Positions 35,358 to 45,086 of a stretch of DNA of 64,000 bases are shown piece by piece. How positions within the stretch are numbered: position 1 is the first letter of the stretch; each line of letters starts with the position of its first letter. The notes under the pieces are model-generated. The model was not told where the DNA came from, searched no databases, and saw nothing but the letters and a program-made list of their open reading frames with translations. Both the position numbers and the translations under genes were made by a program. The stretch is from JACMLD01 sp047602295 (GTDB taxonomy: Bacteria; Bacteroidota; Bacteroidia; Chitinophagales; Chitinophagaceae). The stretch is taken from NCBI GenBank assembly GCA_047602295.1, contig JASGHP010000001.1, forward strand, positions 4,526,001 to 4,590,000. Reading direction: 5' to 3'.

Positions 35358-38300
35358 ATGATCTACAAAAAACTGGTACGGACGACAACATTTTTATTGG
35401 TTATCTTTTTATCCGCAGAAGTGCATGCACAACTCGGCGGGTTAAGCTTTGATTTGCCCCACCCCAAAAAATTTGAAAACCGTCAATTGCGCTCAGAAAA
35501 AACCGGCGAGAAAAAGTTTACCATCCCACGCCGCTTCATGCAAAACACTACTACCCACTATAATTTCTATTTCAACGCCAACGAAAAAATAAAAGAAGTG
35601 CTGGCCCGCGCCAAAGCTGCACACCGCGACGATTTTACAAAACTGCTTTCTTTTTACAATTACGATTTTGAACAAACCAGCCGCAGCAAAACAGAACTGG
35701 ATTCCGTTATTTACAAATCTACTGCCGGCATATTGTTGCACGACCTGCGCAGCAACTGGGTAGACAATATGTACCTGCTGATGGGCCGTGCTTATTATCT
35801 TAGAAAAGAATTCGATTCTGCTTACCTCACGTTTCAATACCTCAACTACGCTTTCTCGCCTAAAGAAGATGATGGCTACGATAAAGTAATTGGCAGTAAC
35901 TCCAACGAAGGCGGTTCTGCATTTTCCATTTCTACCAACGAAAAAAGAAATGTGGTTAAGAAAGTTTTTTCGAGACCACCCAGCCGCAATGAATCGCTGG
36001 TATGGCAGGTAAAAACTTTTATTGCCAATGAAGAATTGCCGGAAGCTGCCAGCCTGATACAAACTCTAAAGTATGATCCTTTGTTTCCGCCTAGATTGAA
36101 AGGAGACCTGGAAGAAACACAGGCATGGTATTTCTATAAACAACAGGCATGGGACAGTGCTGCACTGCACCTTGAAAATGCGTTGGGCAATGCAGAAAAC
36201 AAACAGGAAGCTGCACGTTGGGAATACCTGATTGCACAATTGTATGAAGCAAGTGGCAAGCACGAACTTTCCAAAGAATTTTATGAAAGGGTTATCAGGC
36301 ATACAATTGATCCTGTAATGGAAGTATACGCAGTTTTAAACTCCATCCGCCAGGGAGAAGGTACAGATGAAAAAGCCATACAGGATGCTATTGACGCATT
36401 AAAAAAAATGGGCCGCAGGGATAAATATGTTGCCTATCGTGATATTATTTTTTATACCGCTGCACAAATTGAGCTGGACAGAAAACAACCTGCAGCAGCA
36501 AGTGCCTTCCTGGAAAAAAGCCTGCGTTATAGCTCAGAAAATCCCCAGCAAAAAAACAGGACATTTTTAGCATTGGCCAATCTTGATTACAACGAACGGG
36601 ATTATGTAAATGCCAAGCGTTATTACGATAGTACAAGCGTTGCTATAATTGATTCTGCAGACCTGCCTGCTTACAATGCAAGAAAAAGCGCCTTAATTAT
36701 TATTGCTGCACAGCAAATGATAATTCAAAGACAGGACAGCCTGCAAAAAATTGCAGCTATGCCTGAGGCTGAGCGTACCGCTTTTCTAAAAAAACTATTG
36801 CGTCAATTGCGCAAACAACAGGGGCTTAAAGAAGAAGACAGTTTTGGTAATACCACCCAGGGATTTAATAACAATAACAACACTGCCCCTACTGACCTTT
36901 TCAATAGCGGCTCTAAAGCCGGGGACTGGTATTTTTCCAACACCGCTCTTAGAAGCAAGGGGTATAATGATTTTAAAGCTCAATGGGGCAACCGGCCTAA
37001 TGTAGACAACTGGCAAAGAAGTGCAGCCGTTAAACAGCAAGGTGCCAATAACAGGGCTCAGGCTGGGCAAAACCAGGATGGAAGTGGTGCCGCAACTACC
37101 GCAGCCTTAGATGTAAAAACATTAACCGTTGATGCATTAAAAGAAAAGTTGCCATTAACGCCGGAGAAATTGCAGGTTTCCAATGATTCCATCATGAATG
37201 CGCAGTTTAAAATGGGAACAGCGCTGCAAGACAACCTGGAAGAGTATGCAGATGCAATAATTGCTTACGAAAAAATGCTCTCCCAGTTTCCCAATACAAC
37301 ATTGGAAGAAAAAACGCTTTTCAATCTTTATTACTGCTATAAAAAGTTAGGCAATGAGCAAAAAGCTGCAGAGATAAAACGCCTGATGGAAAACAAATTC
37401 TCCAATTCGAAATATACAGGCATTATTAAAAATCCGGTTCCCATAGATTCTGCCCGCAAAAAAGAAGCTTCTGTATTGTACGATGAAGTGTATAATCTTT
37501 TCATAGAAGGAAAATTTGAAGATGCACTTGCTAAAAAGCGCAATGCAGATTCTGTCTATGGTAAGCACTATTGGAGCCCACAGCTATTGTACATTGAGTC
37601 TGTCTATTACATTCACGACCGGAAAGATTCTGCTGCTAAAGCTGTGTTGAACAATGTTATTAAATTATATCCCGGTACCCGCATGGCAGACAAAGCCAAA
37701 ACGATGATTGATGTATTGAGCAGGCGCCAGCAAATAGAAGATTACCTTACTAAATTGCAAATAGAAAGGCCAAAAGATGATGACACCACCGGCAATGCGG
37801 CATTGGCCAATAGCATAGCACCAACACCAAAGAAAGAATGGGTACAAGGTGCGGTAGTTAATAAAGTACCGGACCGTTTCCTTTTGCCAGATTCTGTAAA
37901 GATGCCCGGCAAACCAGTCGACAGTGCTAAACTGGCCATTAACAAACCTGTGACGCCTTCTCCCAGCAACAATGCATTTGTTTACGCTCCGGAGCTTGCT
38001 CATTATGTAACGCTGGTAATGGACAAAGTAGATCCCGTATATGTAAACGAAGCGAAGAATGCTTTCAACCGTTACAATAAAGAAACTTATTACAATCAGC
38101 AAATTGATATAACGCCATTAGCGCTTACAGAAGATATCCGCTTTATGCTGATGGGTAAATTTACAAATGCCGGCACTGCGTTGGAATACCTGCAAAAAGC
38201 ACAAAAGGTTGCGGCTACGGAAATTATACCCTGGATGCCAGCAGCAAAATATTCATTCATTATTATTACAGACAACAACCTGGAAGTGCTGAAAAACAGT

Positions 38301-38360
38301 AAAGACATGCCGGCTTACAGGAAGTTCCTTCAGGCTAATTTTAAAGACGCTTTTAAATAG
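35358..38360 (+). CDS. sprE: T9SS/gliding component SprE/PorW
   Basis: The 1000-residue protein has a signal peptide (ending EVHAQ), the SprE/PorW N-terminal region (TTHYNFYFNANEKIKEVL, then LLSFYNYDFEQT), and TPR-like helical repeats over much of its length. The mature region contains Gln/Asn-rich linkers near 490-560 and a C-terminal domain ending YRKFLQANFKDAFK. SprE/PorW is a periplasmic protein that links the T9SS outer membrane ring to the PorL/M motor and is needed for secretion and, in gliders, motility. This fits the T9SS sorting tail on the giant surface protein. Standard SPI signal is seen rather than a lipobox. Other T9SS genes lie outside the window. Confidence 0.9.
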   Translation: MIYKKLVRTTTFLLVIFLSAEVHAQLGGLSFDLPHPKKFENRQLRSEKTGEKKFTIPRRFMQNTTTHYNFYFNANEKIKEVLARAKAAHRDDFTKLLSFYNYDFEQTSRSKTELDSVIYKSTAGILLHDLRSNWVDNMYLLMGRAYYLRKEFDSAYLTFQYLNYAFSPKEDDGYDKVIGSNSNEGGSAFSISTNEKRNVVKKVFSRPPSRNESLVWQVKTFIANEELPEAASLIQTLKYDPLFPPRLKGDLEETQAWYFYKQQAWDSAALHLENALGNAENKQEAARWEYLIAQLYEASGKHELSKEFYERVIRHTIDPVMEVYAVLNSIRQGEGTDEKAIQDAIDALKKMGRRDKYVAYRDIIFYTAAQIELDRKQPAAASAFLEKSLRYSSENPQQKNRTFLALANLDYNERDYVNAKRYYDSTSVAIIDSADLPAYNARKSALIIIAAQQMIIQRQDSLQKIAAMPEAERTAFLKKLLRQLRKQQGLKEEDSFGNTTQGFNNNNNTAPTDLFNSGSKAGDWYFSNTALRSKGYNDFKAQWGNRPNVDNWQRSAAVKQQGANNRAQAGQNQDGSGAATTAALDVKTLTVDALKEKLPLTPEKLQVSNDSIMNAQFKMGTALQDNLEEYADAIIAYEKMLSQFPNTTLEEKTLFNLYYCYKKLGNEQKAAEIKRLMENKFSNSKYTGIIKNPVPIDSARKKEASVLYDEVYNLFIEGKFEDALAKKRNADSVYGKHYWSPQLLYIESVYYIHDRKDSAAKAVLNNVIKLYPGTRMADKAKTMIDVLSRRQQIEDYLTKLQIERPKDDDTTGNAALANSIAPTPKKEWVQGAVVNKVPDRFLLPDSVKMPGKPVDSAKLAINKPVTPSPSNNAFVYAPELAHYVTLVMDKVDPVYVNEAKNAFNRYNKETYYNQQIDITPLALTEDIRFMLMGKFTNAGTALEYLQKAQKVAATEIIPWMPAAKYSFIIITDNNLEVLKNSKDMPAYRKFLQANFKDAFK

Positions 38361-38403
38361 TTTTGTAGAATTTAAGAATTGAGAATTAGGCCTTGTCGCC
38401 AAA

Positions 38404-38440
38404 ACTTGTAGCTTGCAGCCAGTAGCTAAAAGCTTTCTTA
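38404..38440. repeat. Dispersed intergenic repeat, diverged copy 3
   Basis: acttgtagcttgcag at 38404-38418 is identical to copy 1, and the rest (agctaaaagctttctta) is a diverged form of the shared end. It lies in the gap between sprE and the penicillin-binding protein gene, next to a short tandem-like aattaagaattgagaatta stretch. Confidence 0.55.
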
Positions 38441-38490
38441 TTTTTCGGGTAAGATTTTTGCTGTTTACCATACTTATTATTTAATCATTT

Positions 38491-40896
38491 ATGAAAAAAT
38501 CAGTTCGCATTTTCTGGGCAATTACCGGTATAGGTCTTGGCTCTTTCATATTATTTATGGTATTGCTGAATTTTGGTGTGTTTGGAGATATGCCATCACT
38601 GGAAGAACTGGAAAACCCCGCAGTATTGCAGGCCACGGAAATATATGCTAATGACGGTACGCTGATGGGCAAGTATTATCTTGACAAGGGCAACCGCAGC
38701 TATGTGAAATACAGCGATATTTCCAAGCATGTTATAGATGCGCTGATATCAACAGAAGATGTACGTTTTTATGATCATTCTGGTATAGATGCAAAAGGTG
38801 TTATCCGTGCCGTGGTGAGATTGGGTGGCGATGGAGGTGCCAGCACTATCACCCAACAATTGGCATTGAACATGTTTAATGAGCGTTCCAAAAATAAATT
38901 GGTGCGCATTACACAGAAATTGAAAGAATGGATTATAGCGGTGAAGCTTGAACGAAATTTTACCAAAGAAGAAATTCTATCCCTTTACCTCAATGTGGTT
39001 CCTTTTGGTGATAATGTATACGGCATTCGCAATGCATCCCTGGCATTTTTTCAGAAAGAACCAGACCGCCTTGATGTGGTGGAATCTGCTGTATTAATTG
39101 GTATGCTGAAAGGCAATGCTATTTATAATCCACGCACACACCCACTGGCAGCCTTCAACAGGAAAAATACAGTAATAGATCAAATGCTTAAAAACAATTG
39201 CTTTAGCGAAGCAGATGCAAAAGCATATAAACTAAAACCTATTCCGCTGAAATATAAAAAACAGGATGAGAATGCTGGCCTGGCTCCTTATTTCAGAGAG
39301 CAACTACGCACAGATGCAAAAGCATGGTGCAAGGCACATATCAATCCTGCTACAAATAAACCTTACGATATTTATAGAGATGGGTTGAAAATTTATACCA
39401 CTATTAACCCACGCATGCAATTGTACGCTGAAGAGTCTGTTGCATTTCATATGCCCACACTGCAAAAAGTATTGAATTCGCAGGCCTCTTTAAAAACAGG
39501 AAAAATCTGGAAAGAGCATGAGAATATATTGCAGGCTGCTATGAAAAGTAGCGACAGGTGGAAAAACATGAAAGATGAGGGCATAAGTGAAGCTGACATA
39601 AAAAAATCATTCTTTGTAAAAACAGAAATGAAAGTGTTTGCATGGAATGCACAGCGTGAATTGGACACCGTAATGACACCGTATGATTCCATTAAGTACA
39701 ACCAGCAAATGCTGCAGACTTCTTTCATGGTAATGGACCCTATCTCTGGAGAAGTAAAAGCATGGGTAGGTGGCATTGACTTTAAAAATTTCAAGTACGA
39801 TCACGTAAACATTGATACCAAAAGACAAGTGGGTTCTTCTATTAAACCATTTTTGTATTGCGAAGCGATAGAAGAAGCGGGCTTCACACCTGAAACACCA
39901 GTTGAAAACCAGGCACAGAATTTTCCTGGCTTTGGTATGGTGCCTGCAAAAGCTTTGTGTGGAAAACAACCACCCATTGTTTCAATGTCTACTGCGCTTA
40001 CATGGTCATTAAACTGCGCCAGTGCTTACATCATGAAACAAGTAACGCCGCAACGTTTTTCCAACTTTTTGAAACAAATCAATATTCCTACAAAAGTAGA
40101 TCCCTACCCTTCTATGGCATTGGGCGCCTGCGATCTTTCTATGTTTGAAATGCTATCTGGCTATACAATGTTTCCTAACAGGGGTATTAATACAAAACCC
40201 ATTTATATTACCCGTATAGAAGATAAGAATGGCAATGTGCTGGAAAGCTTCCAGACAACCATGAAACAGGTAATTAGCGAACAGGCAGCATATACTATGG
40301 CAAGGATGATGCAGGGGCCTGTGGATTTTGGTACTGCAATAGGTTTGCGTGGAAGATTGGGTGCTGCTGAAATGGCTGGCAAAACAGGTACAACCAACGA
40401 TAATTCTGATGCATGGTTTATCGGTTATACGCCACAGTTATTGGCTGGCACGTGGATTGGTTGCGACGATCGTTTCATACGTTTGGAAAGTGGATTGGGA
40501 TATGGTGGTAGAGCCGCCATGCCTATCTGGGAATATTTCTTTAGAAAAGTATATGCCGACAAAACTTTGGGTATAGACCAGGGCGCAAGATTTTTGCAGC
40601 CGGAGAACATGAACAACCAAACAATGCGTGATTACGACAACCTGATAGACAAATCTATTAATACGGATGAACAACCGGTGCAGGACAGATCAAACGATTA
40701 TATTGATTTTGGCAAAGACACCAACCATGTTCCTGTTGAGTCTAAACTAAACCCTGAGGAACAAAAGATTTTAAACGAAGCCAATAAGCCGCAAAAAAAA
40801 ACTGACGATAAAATAGAAAACCAGCCGCCACCGGAAGAGAAAAAGAAAAAAGGCTTCTTTAACCGCTTGTTTGGCAAGAAAGATAAAAAAGAATAA
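38491..40896 (+). CDS. Class A penicillin-binding protein (PBP1a-like)
   Basis: The 801-residue bifunctional cell-wall enzyme has an N-terminal membrane anchor (about 5-27), a GT51 transglycosylase domain with STEDVRFYDH and the GGASTITQQLALNMF signature (catalytic Glu in the STED motif), and a transpeptidase domain with SSIK (SxxK), SLNCASAY (SxN-type) and KTGTT motifs. It polymerises and crosslinks peptidoglycan in the periplasm. The C-terminal 60 residues are a Lys/Glu/Pro-rich, probably disordered tail. A strong terminator follows. Confidence 0.95.
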   Translation: MKKSVRIFWAITGIGLGSFILFMVLLNFGVFGDMPSLEELENPAVLQATEIYANDGTLMGKYYLDKGNRSYVKYSDISKHVIDALISTEDVRFYDHSGIDAKGVIRAVVRLGGDGGASTITQQLALNMFNERSKNKLVRITQKLKEWIIAVKLERNFTKEEILSLYLNVVPFGDNVYGIRNASLAFFQKEPDRLDVVESAVLIGMLKGNAIYNPRTHPLAAFNRKNTVIDQMLKNNCFSEADAKAYKLKPIPLKYKKQDENAGLAPYFREQLRTDAKAWCKAHINPATNKPYDIYRDGLKIYTTINPRMQLYAEESVAFHMPTLQKVLNSQASLKTGKIWKEHENILQAAMKSSDRWKNMKDEGISEADIKKSFFVKTEMKVFAWNAQRELDTVMTPYDSIKYNQQMLQTSFMVMDPISGEVKAWVGGIDFKNFKYDHVNIDTKRQVGSSIKPFLYCEAIEEAGFTPETPVENQAQNFPGFGMVPAKALCGKQPPIVSMSTALTWSLNCASAYIMKQVTPQRFSNFLKQINIPTKVDPYPSMALGACDLSMFEMLSGYTMFPNRGINTKPIYITRIEDKNGNVLESFQTTMKQVISEQAAYTMARMMQGPVDFGTAIGLRGRLGAAEMAGKTGTTNDNSDAWFIGYTPQLLAGTWIGCDDRFIRLESGLGYGGRAAMPIWEYFFRKVYADKTLGIDQGARFLQPENMNNQTMRDYDNLIDKSINTDEQPVQDRSNDYIDFGKDTNHVPVESKLNPEEQKILNEANKPQKKTDDKIENQPPPEEKKKKGFFNRLFGKKDKKE

Positions 40897-40917
40897 AAGC
40901 TTAATTAATGCAATAGC

Positions 40918-40947
40918 AAAAGCAAACCATCAAGGTTTGCTTTTTTG
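40918..40947 (+). terminator. Intrinsic terminator after the PBP gene
   Basis: A perfect 11-bp inverted repeat (aaaagcaaacc, 40918-40928, with ggtttgctttt, 40934-40944) and 5-base loop is followed by T residues, 22 bases after the PBP stop codon. Confidence 0.9.
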
Positions 40948-41025
40948 TTTTGAAGAATGGCTATAGTTTTATTGCTTATATTCGGATACAACAACCCTTT
41001 TCATTTTCATTAAATCAATTGCACA

Positions 41026-42204
41026 TTGCAAAACAACCAACGCATTCTTTCTATTGATGCTTTCAGGGGCATAACCATTTTTGTAATGGTATTTGTAAAC
41101 GAGCTGGCAGGTGTAAAACAAATTCCGCAATGGATGAAACATATGCCGGCTGATGCTGATGCCATGACTTTTGTTGATCTTGTTTTTCCTGCATTCCTGT
41201 TTATTGTTGGTATGTCAATTCCTTTTGCATTGCAAAAAAGGACTAACAAAGGCGATAGCTTCTGGCAGTTGGAATGGCATATACTCTGGCGTTCTTTGGG
41301 TTTGCTTACGCTTGGTTTTTTTATGGTAAATGGAGAAGATGGTTATAGTGCAGCGGCCACCGGCATACCATTGCATTTTTGGCTATTGCTGTTTTACGCA
41401 GCCGCCATTCTCACGTGGAACGTGTATAGGTTTACCAATAAAATGTGGGAATACATTTTACGGGCAGCAGGCATTGCAATACTAATTACGCTGGCAATTA
41501 TTTACCGGAATGCAGAAGGCAATGGCATGCGACCGCATTGGTGGGGTATATTAGGATTGATAGGATGGGCTTACCTCTATGCTTGCGTTTTTTATCAATT
41601 GGTAAAAGGAAATATTCTTTTGTTGATAGCATTGATTGCAATGTGTACAGCTTTCTATATACTCTGCAAACAACCAATATTACAGGAAAGCAGTTTTTCA
41701 TCAATAACATCGCAAGCAGGTAATGCAGCACATGCTTCTATAGTACTTTGCGGTATTGTACTCTCTCAAATATTTTTTAAATCAACAGCAGCCGCAACAA
41801 TCAATAAACGCTTTGCAATGGCAGGCATTTTTCTTGCAGCTTTGTTTGTGGCAGGTTTTGTTATAAGACCTTACTATAAAATTTCTAAAATTTATGCTAC
41901 GCCTACCTGGTGTTTATATTCCGCAGGATTTTGTTGCATCATTTTTTGCCTGCTCTATTGGCTGATAGATATAAAAGGTAAAAACCAATGGATAAACTTT
42001 TTTAAACCGGCAGCTACTAATCCATTGCTTACTTACATTATTCCGGGTATATGGTTTTCCTTTTTCTCGCTTATTGGAATAAGCATATTGCCAGCCAGTT
42101 TGCGTTATGGCGTACCGGGTTTTACCTGGTCTTTGCTATTTGCCGTCTTAGTAATGTATATAGCAAAAGGGCTTAACAAACTAAAAATTAGATTGCAGTT
42201 GTAA
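41026..42204 (+). CDS. DUF5009/HGSNAT-like membrane acyltransferase
   Basis: The 392-residue protein has about ten membrane helices and the family signature RILSIDAFRGITIFVMVFVN, MTFVDLVFPAFLFIVGMSIP in the N-terminal half, like heparan-alpha-glucosaminide N-acetyltransferase. Members acetylate sugars across the membrane. The only in-frame start close to the stop upstream (TAA at 41011) is TTG at 41026, since no ATG lies between, so this start is unusual. It is convergent with GH97 (8-base gap). Substrate unknown. Confidence 0.82.
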   Translation: MQNNQRILSIDAFRGITIFVMVFVNELAGVKQIPQWMKHMPADADAMTFVDLVFPAFLFIVGMSIPFALQKRTNKGDSFWQLEWHILWRSLGLLTLGFFMVNGEDGYSAAATGIPLHFWLLLFYAAAILTWNVYRFTNKMWEYILRAAGIAILITLAIIYRNAEGNGMRPHWWGILGLIGWAYLYACVFYQLVKGNILLLIALIAMCTAFYILCKQPILQESSFSSITSQAGNAAHASIVLCGIVLSQIFFKSTAAATINKRFAMAGIFLAALFVAGFVIRPYYKISKIYATPTWCLYSAGFCCIIFCLLYWLIDIKGKNQWINFFKPAATNPLLTYIIPGIWFSFFSLIGISILPASLRYGVPGFTWSLLFAVLVMYIAKGLNKLKIRLQL

Positions 42205-42212
42205 AACGCATT

Positions 42213-44219
42213 TTAACTTTTGGGAACAATACGCAGACAATATCCGCCTCCCGTAACCAGGCTTGGGCGCAATACAGTTTTATTATCTACTGTTATTTTA
42301 CTGATGACTGTTCTTTTGGGATTGATTGCTGCATCTGGCGCATCAGCATAAATTTCAGCGGTGTACTTGCCGGCTTTTAAAAACGATAAAGGAATGGACA
42401 GTTTACGCGGCTGCCAATTGGTAATAGCGCCAACATACCAGTCGTTGCCGCTTCTTCTTGCTACCGTTATAAATTCTCCGGGCATGCCATTCAATACTTT
42501 TATTTCGTCCCAGGTAGCTGGGCATTTTCTTATAAAATCAAATTCCGCTTGTCCATCGTAAGCTTTCGGATAATCTGACACCATTCCCAATTGCATTTGA
42601 TAAATAGCATATAACGCAGTGTGATGCGCACGTGTGCCCATTACCATTGGTGCATTGCTGCGTGCTACAAAATTTTCTCTTGTTACATTATTAAAGCCTC
42701 CTGGTGTAAAATCCATTGGGCCGGTAAGCATGCGGGTAAATGGAAGCATGGCATGATTATCCGGGTTATCTCTTGTGCCGCCTTTTGATTGTTCCATACC
42801 CAACACTGCTTCATAATTCATTATATTCGGATATGTTCTTTCCAAACCAAATGGTTTTGTACTTCCATGCAGATCAAGCATCAAATGATGTTTTGCAGCA
42901 CAGGCAGCAACTTTGTAATAAAAATCTATTCCTTCCTGGTCATCACGTTCAATAAAATCTATTTTCAATCCCGCAACGCCCCATTTCTCATACAGCGCAA
43001 ATGCCTCTTCCATTTGTCTTTCTACTGCTTTTGCATATAACCATATCCACACTTTTACATTCTTGGTGCTTGCATAGTCTACCAGTGCCGGTATGTCTAC
43101 TTTGCCATTCATCTTGGTAATATCTTTTACAACGCCATCGCTCCAACCAGCATCTACCAACATATATTCTAATCCAGACTTTGCTGAAAAATCAACATAG
43201 TATTTCATGTTGGCTGTAGTATAAGCAGATTTGCCATTCTCATCCAGGCTGCCATTCCACCAATCCCACGAAGCTTTGCCGGCTCTTACGTATTTTGTAT
43301 CGGTAATTGCCTGCGGAGCGCTAAGGTTCATCACTGCATTTGATTCTACAATTCTGCCGGGCTGATCTCCAATCATTACTATCCTCCATGCAGAATGAAA
43401 AGCGCCTTTGCCAATTAATGCCATGCCACTACTATCTATGCGTGGAGATAAAAGCGATTGCATGGCATGACCTTCCCATCCGCCGGAAGGATTGGTTAAA
43501 TACATAGAAGTATAACCTTGCAAATCTGCTTCTGCAATAGCCAGCCAGCCTGCGCCAGGCACTTCTGCCAAAAGCGGCAATCCTATCAACACATTGCTCT
43601 TTACACCTCCCTGGTTAGAGAATGCGCTTACAGATAATTTCAGGTATTCACTTTCATACATTGATTTATAGTTAGGCAACACCTGCGCATAAGTGGTAGC
43701 ATCTCCATTGAAATGAAACTCTGTATTTTCATTTTTTAAAGCGAAGCTGTCGCGGGTAGTTTCCTGCTCTGGCACTACATACCTGAAAGCGACCGCATCG
43801 TTATACGCCCTCATTTCAATGACTAATTTTCGGTTGGGCGCCACCGTTTCCTCCAGTTCCAATTTTGCTGCATTGTACCGGTTACGAACTGTGCTTGCTT
43901 TTCCTGCAATCAACTGATAAGATTGATCTACTTCTTCCGGTACAGAGTTGACAATGTTAACAGATGCTCCTAACGGCTGATAACCATTCAGGCTAAGGCT
44001 AAGTGCAGAAGGTTTCAGCAAAAGTTTACCATTAAATGAAACACTATAATATAACTGTTGCGCTTTCTCCGGTTTTTTATCATCAGAGCCGATTTGAAAT
44101 TTCAGATGAATTCTTTGGTCGGGTGAACTAAGCTCAGCACTGTTAGTTTGGCCAAGAACAATTGCAGTTGAATGAAAGAAGATTACAGCAATAATAAGTT
44201 TTGGAAATTGATGGCGCAT
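42213..44219 (-). CDS. Glycoside hydrolase family 97 (retaining-type pattern)
   Basis: The 668-residue enzyme has a signal peptide (ending VLGQ) and the GH97 architecture: N-terminal beta-sandwich, (beta/alpha)8 barrel and C-terminal sandwich. Family landmarks include DLHGSTKPFGLERTYPN, MNYEAVLGMEQ and TGPMDFTPGGF. Asp421 in LKIDFIE and Glu470 in NYEAVLG are the likely nucleophile and acid/base of the retaining (alpha-galactosidase-type) members; the inverting SusB type lacks the Asp. Action is probably on an alpha-linked galacto- or gluco-oligosaccharide in the periplasm. No SusC/D pair is directly beside it. Confidence 0.92.
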   Translation of the reverse strand: MRHQFPKLIIAVIFFHSTAIVLGQTNSAELSSPDQRIHLKFQIGSDDKKPEKAQQLYYSVSFNGKLLLKPSALSLSLNGYQPLGASVNIVNSVPEEVDQSYQLIAGKASTVRNRYNAAKLELEETVAPNRKLVIEMRAYNDAVAFRYVVPEQETTRDSFALKNENTEFHFNGDATTYAQVLPNYKSMYESEYLKLSVSAFSNQGGVKSNVLIGLPLLAEVPGAGWLAIAEADLQGYTSMYLTNPSGGWEGHAMQSLLSPRIDSSGMALIGKGAFHSAWRIVMIGDQPGRIVESNAVMNLSAPQAITDTKYVRAGKASWDWWNGSLDENGKSAYTTANMKYYVDFSAKSGLEYMLVDAGWSDGVVKDITKMNGKVDIPALVDYASTKNVKVWIWLYAKAVERQMEEAFALYEKWGVAGLKIDFIERDDQEGIDFYYKVAACAAKHHLMLDLHGSTKPFGLERTYPNIMNYEAVLGMEQSKGGTRDNPDNHAMLPFTRMLTGPMDFTPGGFNNVTRENFVARSNAPMVMGTRAHHTALYAIYQMQLGMVSDYPKAYDGQAEFDFIRKCPATWDEIKVLNGMPGEFITVARRSGNDWYVGAITNWQPRKLSIPLSFLKAGKYTAEIYADAPDAAINPKRTVISKITVDNKTVLRPSLVTGGGYCLRIVPKS

Positions 44220-44318
44220 AAAGGTGTCGTTAGAAAATATACTGACTGAAGGTTTTTATTTATTGAAACTAAATATAAGCGCAATTTTTAAGAAAACATC
44301 ATTTACTATAAACAAAGC

Positions 44319-44344
44319 AGCCCGTTGCTTTACTGCAAACGGGC
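44319..44344. terminator. Terminator-like hairpin after the OmpH-like gene
   Basis: An inverted repeat (agcccgtt-gc with gcaaacgggct, one bulge) and 6-base loop lies 36 bases past the stop of the minus-strand OmpH-like gene. A and T flanks are moderate. It may also end transcripts in the other direction. Confidence 0.6.
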
Positions 44345-44379
44345 TACACTGTGTTGATATAATTTATGATTGCAAGAAA

Positions 44380-44979
44380 TTATTGTTTTTTCTGCGGCAC
44401 AAGCGCAGGCTCATCAGGTATTTCACCCAGCGCCATTATTTCAGCAGGCAGTTTGGGCAATTTCAATTCTTTGGCTACCGATACAAAAATATTTTCTATG
44501 TGGAAACCAAACTCGTAAGTGCGTGGCTTTAATACAATGGTATATTTTCTTTTTTCCAACACACGTTTATATGCAAGCGCTACCTGCTCATATATCGGCA
44601 TAGCCAATTGATTTCTTTTACTATTGAGTTTGTTTTGCGATATCTGCTCCCAATAGTAAAGATTCATTGCCATTTTCTGGCGTTGCTCAGAAACATAGTC
44701 CAATACTTTTTTAGACATTTTCCCATTAGCAACCAGGCCAGAATCAACTTTGCAGGTACTATCCAGCCGCACGTATTCAGACTGATAGATTTCATACTCC
44801 GGCGCCAATGAATCACGTTGATATATTTCTACCAGGCTATCTACACCATGATAAGATGGCATCATCTGTACCATGAGATCAATATCAAATACACCCACTT
44901 TAACTGATTGGGCGGTCGCAATATTAGTAAGCCCAAGGCTTAACAGGAACAGGAAGGCAGTTGTGTAGTAACTACGCAT
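44380..44979 (-). CDS. OmpH/Skp-like periplasmic chaperone
   Basis: The 199-residue protein has a signal peptide (to about 23, ATAQ) and the OmpH/Skp-like pattern: a VKVGVFDIDLMVQMMP strand followed by long charged coiled-coil helices and a KYTIVLKPRTYEFG strand near the C terminus. Skp proteins hold outer-membrane proteins in the periplasm. Here the middle coil is somewhat diverged and holds one cysteine. It ends with a Pro/Gln/Lys tail. Usually such genes lie next to bamA; this one does not. Confidence 0.8.
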   Translation of the reverse strand: MRSYYTTAFLFLLSLGLTNIATAQSVKVGVFDIDLMVQMMPSYHGVDSLVEIYQRDSLAPEYEIYQSEYVRLDSTCKVDSGLVANGKMSKKVLDYVSEQRQKMAMNLYYWEQISQNKLNSKRNQLAMPIYEQVALAYKRVLEKRKYTIVLKPRTYEFGFHIENIFVSVAKELKLPKLPAEIMALGEIPDEPALVPQKKQ

Positions 44980-45086
44980 GTTTCAAAATTTAAGGTTTAA
45001 AAATCTCTATAAGCTACCTCGTTTATTTTGAAACCTGGCTGGAGTAAATTTGAATTAACAATATTTTAGAAGCTCACCTACTCTAA

